Source: Echinococcus granulosus (lineage: Eukaryota; Platyhelminthes; Cestoda; Cyclophyllidea; Taeniidae). Taken from it: a DNA stretch of 64,000 bases. The stretch covers positions 150,833 to 214,832 of the forward strand of contig NW_020170456.1 of NCBI RefSeq assembly GCF_000524195.1, written 5' to 3'. The number at the start of each line of letters is the position of its first letter. The stretch's first letter is position 1. Shown here in pieces: positions 26,316 through 35,320 of the stretch. A program made the position numbers and the translations under genes. Under the pieces are notes generated by a model. The model saw only the letters and a list, made by a program, of their open reading frames with translations, ran no database searches and was not told the DNA's origin.

Positions 26316-26511
26316 TGTAATACGATAGTGGTTTACCGCTCGGTTCTGGTGAGGCGCCACTTTTGTACTTTGAATAAGCCCCCTTGTACGTCGCTGGGTG
26401 GGCTGGCCTTTTGGGCCATGCCAATAGCCCAGACACCTTCTCCATGCTGAATATATATACTGCCCGAGTATTGTGTCTTCTTTCGTCTTAAGGGAGTCTC
26501 GGGACGCTACA
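26316..26511 (+). repeat. Right LTR copy of the TRIM-like element
   Basis: The best preserved copy: it opens TGTAATACGATAGTGGTTTA, has GGCTGGCCTTTTGGGCCATG, then GCTGAATATATATACTGCC, and closes TCTCGGGACGCTACA. Termini are TGTA and TACA. The TATATATA block could act as a TATA box of the LTR promoter. Confidence 0.7.
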
Positions 26512-27056
26512 TAAATATATCCTTATAAGTACAGCTAAAGTCGAGCCTACAGATGTAAAACCCCTAATCAAAATTTCACTCACAATATTTTGCTTGATCA
26601 AGACTAGCAGTTGTTTTGTATAGAGCTCAACCAAAATTTTAAAAGATAAGCCTTGTGGAGTTTTAAAACAAAGTTAGTTCTAGACGGTCCCTTCAATTAA
26701 TTTTGATAGTGGTGCATTGTAAGATTTATTCAGCCTTGAAAATTTACTTCAAAACCAGTAGAGCAATATGTGCACAAATTCGCCAATTGCATTTCATATT
26801 AAAGCTTGCTTGAGTTGATAGTTAATGAATCTTCCTTTTTAGGATAGCATATCCCCTGGTCCACACTCCCGGCTAAAGCCTGCTTTCCAGCCTTCTCCTC
26901 CATCACTTTTTAACACGCTTTTAACCTAACGCACTTAAAACTTACCTTTTAAAGTAGCTAAAATGTAGAGATTGTAAAACGTACAACTCGATTTCATTCT
27001 TCTGACTTTTAGTGCGCTTAGTATTAGGTACCCTATTCAGACAATGCCATTATGCT

Positions 27057-29954
27057 ATGGTCCTAACATGCGGCCCCAGGTTTATTGATTCCATTAGGAG
27101 GCCTTTTATTGCAATCCGTCAATGTTCACACCTTTTTTACACATCAGTGCCACATCTGAACTACGTCCGTCATGTTTTGCCCAACTCAATCAACTGGTAT
27201 CCCGGCCACATACGGAAGGGTCTCAAGGATATCACTTCACGTTTAGCTGAGGTTGATATAGTTATAGAACTTCATGATGCTCGCATCCCGCTGACTGGGC
27301 GCTGTCAATTCGTAAGGGAAGCTGGTCAAGTAAGTAACTAGTTTTCAGTATAATCTGATCTATTTTCTGCAATTCGCTTCATCGTTTTCATTCTTTGCTT
27401 CATTTGTCAGATACGCCCTCATGTCTTGGTAATGACTAAGACAGACCTATCCGAACCAATCAATGACTTCACCAAGCACAAAGAGCTTATCTCAGAAGAC
27501 CCCTCTTTTGGCCCATTGGACCAACCACCAGCAGAAATCTTTTTCACCAATCTTAAACACCCAGAACGGCAAAAACGTCTCTTGCGCAGAATCCTCACAA
27601 GGTAAATATAGTGCCCACGACCACACACATTTATTCCTACCCCATTACCCTTTATTGGTCAAGCCTCGCGCGCACTTGTATTTATTGCAGATTGGCTGAA
27701 CTAGCACCCCGTTGGTCCGATCCAAGTTCGTCCTTTGTACACGAATTTGCCGACGATATTAGTGAGGATGAAGCCCCGTCTAGCGTCCAACGGTACATCA
27801 ATGCGATAGTAGTGGGACTTCCTAACTGTGGAAAAAGTAGTCTTATTAACGCGTTACGCAGCTTCGCTCCCTCTACACGCCGTCGGAGGGCGGCAGTGAG
27901 AGTGGGGAAGAATGCTGGAATGACACGCAGCGTCGGGGGTCCGGTGGTGATCGCTCGCGACTTCCCCGTGGTTACAGCGGATGGTACGACCCGCGAGCTC
28001 TGCACCCTCCGTTTGATCGATACACCTGGCATCCTGGAGCCGAAGGCTCAGACTCTCTGTGGTCAGCTCAGTCTGGGTGTTTGTGGGGCGATGGACTGGA
28101 ATGCAGTGGATAAGAGTGGGTTATTTGTTATCGTTCTTCTCGTCACTCGTGGTAAAACCGGAGTCCCTCTTGAATAGTCTGAGAGTACTTCTGCTGACTA
28201 CATGTCGAGTCCTTAATCTGAGGAATCGGACATTTGCATGCAATTGTAAAGCATTATCTGGTTGCATGACCTCTGTCTCGTTTTGGCCATAATCTCAAGT
28301 ACCCCCTAGTGAGAGCTATTTTGCGTGCGTTAGGGTTATTTTTCGGTGAATTTTAACTAAGCGCGAGATAAAAACGGAGACCACACAAGGATTTTCCGTT
28401 GCATCAAAAACTTTTGAAACTTTTAATTTCAATGGTTGCTGGTAATATCGGTCAATTTAGTCTGTTATCTACATGCTGAAACTTTTTTGCGTGGCAATAC
28501 TTAAGTCACATTTCCTCTGCATATCACTTATCATGCAAACATGTTTCAAAGTAAGTTCGTTCAATAAAAAGTAGTTTGTAAGACACTAACCTAGATTTGA
28601 CTCCTCTTTCATTGCCTCTTTAGCAGTTCTGACAGCTATCTGAGCTACTTCCCTAACGTTGTATTTCCAGATCTTCCAGTTTTACTCTTAAACAGTTACC
28701 TTCAAAGCATCAATGTATTTTTCTCGTCACTTAGGTTTTGAGTTCGGTATAGCTTTCATGTTGGCACTGGTCATGTTACAGATCCATCCAAAGCGAATGT
28801 CTTCTATTTCGACAAGATATCCTATTGTCTACAGCATAACGTCTGGGTTTTTTGTGGGACATTAGAGTGTGGAAGTTGCTTTATTGTAAACGTACAGTTG
28901 GGCTGACTCGTAGGCCCATTAACATAATGAAGACCTGCTATCATTGACGTAGGGTCTGGATCGCGGGACACCAAGAAATGGTCTGTTTAACATTGCCCTG
29001 TTGCAACCCGAGGACGACTAACGTTGTATTCACTAGGACTTGTAAAATGTTGATTAATACGAACTGAACCCTTTCATTTTGGAAGTTGTTATTGTGCAAT
29101 GTAGTTTAGATTACCTTAGGTCGATTAAAACCTTAATTTTCCTTATGTTTATTAGTGTGAAGTTATCCTGCATAAACCGGTCTAAAAGAGGATAATCACG
29201 TAAGATATTCTCAATAGCCTCTTCACATTTTGTCACCTCTACGAAATGGAATAGGTGCGCCACATGTATGTATTCTTTGCTCCACCCACCTATAAGTGAT
29301 AGGCGATCACATGACTAGCTTCACGCCATTCAATCCGTACTAGCCTAAGGGGTTGATGTATGCCGCTCTTGGGAGCTAGTATTTCGCCATCCCCAAATAT
29401 CTGCATTTGTGTTCACTCATGATTTCCTTTTGGCGTACAGTCAAACCGGTCTTAACGAGTCCATCGTTCGTTGGTAGATGGGTAACCTGTGCTGGGAACC
29501 TTTAGACCTAATAACTACTCTTCTTAAGTGCCAGTTTAACTTATCTGAAAGACCAATTTTAAGACGTTAAGATAATTGGGTCGTACTTGCAGTCCTCCTG
29601 GCCGACTACCTCCTCTTCTGTCTGAATGCGCACTCCAACTATCAATACGTAGTGACCTTCGGGCTGCCTGAGCCGACAAGAAGAGTGGATAAGTTATTGG
29701 CGTGGGTGGCAGCGCGGCGTCATCTAATTCAACCGCTCCATCATCAAAATCGCCGCCTCGCAGAGGAGGTCGGGGAGAGCTTCCAACCGAAATCCGTAGG
29801 GGACCCTGATTTTGACGCTGCAGCAGTGCACTTTCTGCGAGCGTTTAACGAGGGTACTTTGGGCAAACTTACCATTCTGCCGGCTGATGAAGCGCGTGCC
29901 GAACCTTGGTTCGTTCCCACCACCTCCTCCAGTCTGTACAAATCAAACAAATAA
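27057..29954 (+). CDS. MTG1: Mitochondrial ribosome-associated GTPase 1 (4 exons)
   Basis: A circularly permuted YlqF/MTG1-family GTPase that helps assemble the large mitoribosomal subunit on the matrix side of the inner membrane. Exons: 27057-27329, 27411-27601, 27691-28115, 29593-29954; joined, 416 aa in phase (human about 334). An Arg/hydrophobic leader without acidic residues suits mitochondrial import. Then NWYPGHIRKGLKDI and IELHDARIPLTGR (family signature), G4 as MTKTD, G1 as GLPNCGKSS, G2 threonine in GMTRS, G3 as DTPG. The order G4-G1-G2-G3 is the permutation typical of the family. The last exon carries LLADYLLFCL and the C-terminal helical domain. G4 has Thr in place of the usual Asn, as in some relatives. 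The exon 3 donor (A|GTGGGT) was chosen by phase. An AG at 27011-27012 precedes the start by 44 nt. The stop codon overlaps an AATAAA and SMIM15 begins 100 nt later. Confidence 0.93.
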
Positions 29955-29955
29955 A
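29950..29955 (+). terminator. AATAAA overlapping the MTG1 stop codon
   Basis: The hexamer contains the TAA stop at 29952-29954. If used, the MTG1 3' UTR would be nearly absent, a layout seen for upstream genes of trans-spliced polycistrons. Confidence 0.45.
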
Positions 29956-30054
29956 GGCCTCCTTCTTCACATGTTAGACGTCTTTTGGTTCCTAAAATCA
30001 AGATGTCTGAGAGAGTCATCAGGGATTAAGTGCGTCTTTCTTTTCCAGGCAGCT

Positions 30055-30913
30055 ATGGAGGAGGTTTCAGCATCGAAAGCTGCAAGTCTCGATTGGAGTG
30101 AGTTTCTAAAGAAGAAGGAGGAGTTTGCAAATCTACCTGTCCCTCAAGATTGGAAGGGATGGTTTGCCTACAAATTCATCGAGGTAGGTCCATTTTCTGA
30201 AGCAAAGATGTTCTTTTGATCTCGTATTCTGGTCCTTTATCAAAACAAAAAGTGCTCAATTTGGGCTTTTACGAATTCGAACAGTATGTACTAGTGCGTT
30301 TCTGGTTGATTTACTTTATCGGTAATTGTGCCATGACACCGTCAAAAATTCGTTAAACTTGGTTATTTAGCTTAGCGAATGTCTTCATTTTTAAAAAAGG
30401 AATTGTGCGGAGAATCCTCTTTCTACCCTGTAAATTCAAAATTTTTCCGCTAGTTGATCGTCCATAAGGTAGCCAATGGCAACACGGAGTGAGAAATCTA
30501 TTTGATAATCAAATATCCGACCATTTTTCTCCCACTTGTTATTTTTATGTAGAAATTCCAGCTCGAACCATAGCTCGACTAAAATATACCAGATATTAAA
30601 ACTTTTTTCCCGATTTGATAAAAAGTCTACCGTATAATAATTGTTTGCATGGTTGTCACTCGGGGACGCTGCCACTGATCAGATTATAGGACGAGATTTT
30701 CTTGTATCTCAGTGGTCACTCTTTGCTGTGGAGGATCCCTGGGGCTTCACCTCGACTATCCTGATTTGTGTGACACCACTCTTCTTCCTGAGTGCTATCT
30801 TCTCCTACAAATTAGCCAAGATTTTGGAGAAGGAGGAGGAGGAGAAGAAGCGAAAAGAGCGTAAAATCAACGCAGCGCGGGCGGCTGCGCATCGGCACCC
30901 GAAGGCGGATTAG
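30055..30913 (+). CDS. SMIM15: SMIM15-like small single-pass membrane protein
   Basis: Exons 30055-30183 and 30713-30913 join in phase 0 to 109 aa. The match is to small integral membrane protein 15 (human 74 aa): W..W near the start, EDPWGFTSTI (human KDPYGFLTTV), TPLFFLSAIFSYKLAKILE (human TPLFLASAVLSWKLAKMIE), then a Lys/Glu/Arg-rich cytosolic helix, as in the family. There is one transmembrane segment of about 20 residues. Compared with human there is an extra N-terminal part of roughly 32 residues, Lys/Glu-rich, ahead of the conserved tryptophans. The function of the family is not well defined. An acceptor (TTCTTTTCCAG, AG at 30047-30048) leaves only 6 nt before the ATG, consistent with spliced-leader addition. 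The gene follows MTG1 closely on the same strand. A later start is possible, but none gives a better family fit. Confidence 0.85.
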
Positions 30914-33101
30914 GTAAGGCCTTTTACGTGTTAACGCGTCCACTACCCGGGATTAAAGTGGTTTTCTGTTTCGTAATCAATCTTCCATACAGAAGGACGA
31001 CTGGGTGAAGTACTTAGCGATTGAGCAATTGATGTCTGTTTGAGTTGCATCTTATTCATCAAAGGAGATCACAATTTACTCAACTGTTCTTGGATTAGAT
31101 TTGAAAGGTGTCACTTATGGTGTCACAGTATTTAAACTGATCTTAGCCCTCTTGGCCTTCTCTGGAGAAGTAAACCAGTGAAGTGTTTTATAAATGCCTA
31201 GAACGCTTGATGGGTCATTAGCAAGATCAAAAGGTTTCGAAATCGGAGATTCCAGAGACTGGATAGCCCATGAAAAGTAATGACTAACTGTCCAACATCA
31301 TCATAGCGATACTTTCATGACTATCTAGAAAAAATGGGCAAGTTTTTTACGGTACCTTGACGAACAAAACCTTTTTATGCCTCAAAGCAGACCTCTCCCT
31401 GTGTTAATCCCACTCCCCGAACTTAAATCCTAGGTAGTCGTGGCCACTAAGCCTACTTTCTTCACGATGACTGTGTGATATTTTGCAAGCGGAATGGACA
31501 GTCCTGCTTTGAATTGACGGGGACGCTAATATTCCTCGCTATCCAACAGTAGCCGACCTCGTTTACCGTTTATTCATCTTCAGGTGTGTGTTGATCATCT
31601 CGGTGTTTGAGAAGCAGATGGGGTATATCATGGGAATGCGGGAAATTTATCATTAAGGCAACGTCTCTTTCACGTTCTCGTCCCCTTTTTGAGGTGCTTT
31701 CCCTAAAGCTTTGGGAAAACATTAACGAAAGCCGGTTATATTATTCGGCTGCTCTTGTCTGGCTAGTGGGGAGTTTCAGCAATTTGATGTGGGGTTGGAA
31801 ATTGTTGACCGAAGGAAAACAACATTTTGTCATGTGTTTGGCATTATAGGCGGAGGAGTGTGCTGAGGACACAAATTAGCCCCTTTTAGCATGCTTTTTT
31901 TTTCGGTGTGGGCATAAAGTTACCGCTTTGAACGCCTCTAGAATTTGAAGATAGCCTTCCTGGTGTGTAACGATGGAGACCTTCCCAAGCAACGCTAAAC
32001 GCAAGGAACTTCGAAGTTGTCTCACAAATGAGGAGTAGTAACTATCTTCTCTTTTGCATGCGACTGTTTGATGTAGGAAAGAGGTGATTCACATCAGGGA
32101 ACACGGAGGATGTAGTAGTATTTCTGCCTCAGGTGGGTCTGATGTGAGATCTCACAGACCAGTGCTACGGTAGGTGCCACGAGATCCTGCGTTATCGTGC
32201 AAGGCTAAGAATAGGACTTTCTTCTGGGTGATTGGCTGGCCTTGGCAATTTCATCAGAAGCTCTTTTCCACAAGTTTGAATTATCTTCCCTGCAACAAGC
32301 GGTAATGCCGCTTCTCACTACTTAAGCAGACTACTACTTCGGTAAACCTTCTACTAACTCATTCAGTATTATTTAATCCGTTTGGGTAACCCTCGCTTTC
32401 TTGTTTTTCTTTCCAGCTCTGGAGAAGTGAAGCAGTGTTCAAGTGTACTTTTTCCAGTCTTACCCTCTATCGTTATTTTCAAACATTTCCATCTCCCTTC
32501 ACAACCTTTTTACCGACGCTGACTTGATGTCCGTTTGTTTTGAACTGCGACGACTCTATTATCATGACTTTTAATGTACCCTTTTTCATTACTAAAATCC
32601 CACTTTGAATACCATCTCTTTTGTATCTCCGACACCCATCCAGACGGCTTTTGGGTAGAATTGGCTAAACCAGTAAGTAGCCTTACTAAATCGGATAAGA
32701 TAGTTGGAGAATAACGGGTCAAAACGGAATTGCCATGAGTGGGATGCCACATTGTCCTAAGATGGGTCGATCTAGGCTGAGGATTGAGCATGGCTGATGA
32801 AGGCCTGCGTCAAACGGGGTTAGATCGCCTCCACATGGGATACGCCTGCATGAAATTTGAACACTCAACAACATTTGAGGGTCCGACAATAAAATAACCA
32901 TATACTCGGAGAAAGGAAAAGTAAAACGAGGAAAAGTGGGTTTGACAATGGCTTGTGATTGCTATACTAGTGGCGTTTTGTGGAAGAGGAGGCACAATCA
33001 AATTCCGTTTCAGTAACCAAATCTGTACTCCAAAGATGGCCCTAGGAACAAGCCCACATCTCAGCTGAACATATCTACAGATTATCTGTTACTTAATACA
33101 A
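30914..33101. other. Intergenic region between SMIM15 and MRPS14
   Basis: 2.2 kb with the 3' ends of two converging genes. No exon with plausible splice sites and family resemblance was seen. A short T-run and AT-rich tracts are the only notable composition. Confidence 0.55.
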
Positions 33102-33860
33102 CTAGTCTGCAATGTTCTTGTAGTACTTTTCCACGTACTCTCCCACTGTCTTTGCACTTGCCGGTGGCGGCCAAAGCATGTGACGTCGAGTACACAACGT
33201 CTGGTGAATCCACACGGCCCACTGGGCCCCCGACATCCGATTATAGTCGGCATAATTGCGAAAGATGATGCGCGAGACGCGCCAACGAGTCTTGCAGCCT
33301 CGGCGACGCGAAGTCACCACACAACGAGTCATTATGCGCGTCCAGCAGCTATCTCGTGGCAGGGAGTGCAATTGCAGAGAAGCGGTGTCCTAAAGTGGAC
33401 AAAATGCCTCCTAGAGATGGACAAGCAAATAGTGTGCCAAATAGGAACATACACGAAGGTCTTTAGGAAGGAGGGTATTCTTGCGAATGGCGTTAAGACG
33501 AACTCGAAGGGGGGAGAAGTGAGCAGCGACAATTCGGCGCTTGTAATCGCGAACCATTCGAGCGTCTTGAAAACCGTGCCGGACTAAAGAAAAGGAACAC
33601 TAGAAACTGAAAGATACCCCACTTTTGCGATTACGATAAGGCGGATAGTCAACGAGTTCTTCCTTCAGTAGTTTCTCATGTCCAGGACTGCTGTGATGCA
33701 GTGGAGTGGCGTAGGGCTCGTATCTATGCTGGTGCATAATCTTCTGTGGAATAGACGGTGGCAAGTGTAGTTTGCGAGTCATAAGGAATGGAAGAGTTGT
33801 AAGTGGAGTACTCAGTCGGCAGGCGGCAAGCATCGAGGTGATTCGCCGCAATCCCGACAT
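33102..33860 (-). CDS. MRPS14: Mitochondrial small-subunit ribosomal protein uS14m
   Basis: Component of the head of the mitoribosomal small subunit. Minus-strand exons: 33860-33623, 33583-33453, 33389-33102; joined, 218 aa with consistent phase (introns 39 and 63 nt). The core is ARMVRDYKRR, LNAIRKNTLLPKDLRD, SLPRDSC, TRCVVTSRRRGCKTRWRVSR and a final IFRNYADYNRMSGAQWAVW, which follows human MRPS14 ([46 protein letters not shown]). The human protein is 128 aa. Here there is an N-terminal extension of about 85 residues beginning with a basic, hydroxylated, mitochondrial leader-like stretch, and a C-terminal extension of about 35 residues. The zinc-binding cysteines of bacterial S14 are not in a CxxC arrangement, as is usual for the mitochondrial form. 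The exon 1 donor (A|GTGGGG) was chosen by phase and is the least certain junction. Confidence 0.92.
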
Positions 33861-35312
33861 TCTACGCAGTAGCGAAACAAAGGAGAGTAAATAAAACTTA
33901 GGTCTTTGATGGACGGATGGACAATGATCAAAAGCAAAGATGTAAGAAAATGGATAAAATTCAACCAATGTAAACTTTAGAATTCGTAGATGCAAATATT
34001 CAGAAACGTAAAATACGTGATACGAACAACAACGTGAAATACTATGTGCAAGGACTGAGCACATATGTATGCGTGCAAAATGCGTGGACACAAATCGCAC
34101 CGCGATTTTATAAAAATCGGTGGTGGTTACTTGGGGTGGAATAGCATGAGATTCACCAAATATTATCAGGGGGGGGGTTATATACAATAAACCTAAGTAA
34201 CTATTTACAGAAAGCGATTCTACCGTATAGTTGTAAGACGTGCAGCCACACAAACCAACCCGGGGATAGAACGGGGCAATGACTACGTGGGTTAATTCGT
34301 GCCGAAGCCAAACATGCAACAACATTTGCACTAATAGCCCGACAATAATTGCAATACCAGCAGAGCCTTTATTTTACTTGACTAGTGTATTCTCAGATAA
34401 CTACAAATAAAATTGAGGCTGGTAAACTTCGTTTTGTAGGAACGCTTAATTTGGCCTTACTCTCCTTTGTCAAATGATTTTTAAATAAGGCTTTAATTAT
34501 TTTAAAATTCACGCAGCACCTGTTATATTATTGTATTAAGTTGCTGTTAATTCAACTTCTATATACCCTCAAATAGCCCATGATTTTTGAAACAAGTCAC
34601 TTTGACTTCAAACTTCTTTAATATTCATAAAATTTACTTCACCAAATGTTGGGAAGATATTTTGATGCTTGATACTTTCGGAATAAAAATTTGTCATTGA
34701 TCGTGGCCACCCAATTCTTCTCTGAGGTCGTGAGACGTCATTGTACCACGACAGGAAATGCATGTGTAGCGTCACGAGACTTCCTTGAAGACTAAAGAAG
34801 GTACAACACTCTGGCAGAACATATATATTCGGCACAAAGAAGGTATTTGGACTACTGTCATGGCCCAAAGGCCAGTCCACCTGGCGTGGTACAAAAGCCG
34901 ATTCAAAAGTGGCTGCTCGCCGATACCGAGGTATAAACAACCATCGTAAGGAAGGGCCGATGGTCTACTGCCATTTCCTGAAGGCCGCGTCACAATGGAA
35001 GTACAATGGTGGAGACTTTCGTGCCCTCATAACCACAATTCAATGTTATACAAACAATGTAAATATTGCATTGAAACTAGCTCCTTCTGTTTACTACTTA
35101 AAAATAAACCCCAGTTTGTATTGTGATTCATTTTTAGTTGCCGCCTCCTTTTTCCTACCAAATAAACTTTTTCATATTAGTAAATGCTTACTTGTTGAAT
35201 TTGGATTCAATGGACTATCAAGTAAGTCTTCTCGCATGACTTTTCTAGGCTTTTAATATCCCATAACAGTGGCTTCTCTGCCTGTGTGTCTTGCAGCATT
35301 TGATGGTTCAAA
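33861..35312. other. Divergent intergenic region between MRPS14 and the rolling stone-like gene
   Basis: 1.45 kb. Contains an inverted LTR-like repeat at 34765-34950 and otherwise AT-rich DNA without recognisable exons. It should hold the promoters of the two flanking genes. Confidence 0.55.
34765..34950 (-). repeat. LTR-like repeat, copy on the minus strand
   Basis: On the minus strand it contains ACGATGGTTGTTTATACCTC, the core GGACTGGCCTTTGGGCCATG, a GAATATATATGTTCTGCC block and the end TCTCGTGACGCTACA. The left end of the repeat (right edge on the plus strand) is eroded, with GTAAGG in place of GTATTACA. It looks like a solo copy. Confidence 0.65.
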
Positions 35313-35320
35313 ATGTATAA
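35303..35320 (+). promoter_or_regulatory. Six-codon upstream ORF
   Basis: ATG GTT CAA AAT GTA TAA overlaps, in another frame, the ATG at 35313 chosen for the rolling stone-like protein. It lies 6 nt after a TCTTGCAG acceptor. If the transcript begins at that acceptor, this small frame could lower translation from 35313. Confidence 0.3.

Larger units (their letters stand above)
25159..26511 (+). mobile_element. TRIM-like non-autonomous LTR element
   Basis: About 1.35 kb bounded by two direct copies of the same LTR-like repeat: a diverged, shortened one at about 25159-25333 and a well preserved one at 26316-26511. After the left copy lies TGGCATCAAGTGG, which loosely resembles a tRNA-Met primer-binding site (TGGTATCAGAG). 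Before the right copy lies a purine run at 26298-26310 (AAAAGAGGAGGGA) placed like a polypurine tract, separated from the LTR by 5 bp. No gag or pol reading frame is present. Layout and size fit terminal-repeat retrotransposons in miniature, known from taeniid tapeworms; membership of that exact family is inference. The internal part contains a diverged tandem duplication. Confidence 0.6.
24532..27056. other. Divergent intergenic region holding a TRIM-like element
   Basis: 2.5 kb between the start of UTP15 (-) and the start of MTG1 (+). Most is occupied by the LTR-like element at 25159-26511. The outer parts should contain the two promoters, but I see no distinct core element beyond AT-rich sequence. 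Confidence 0.6.
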
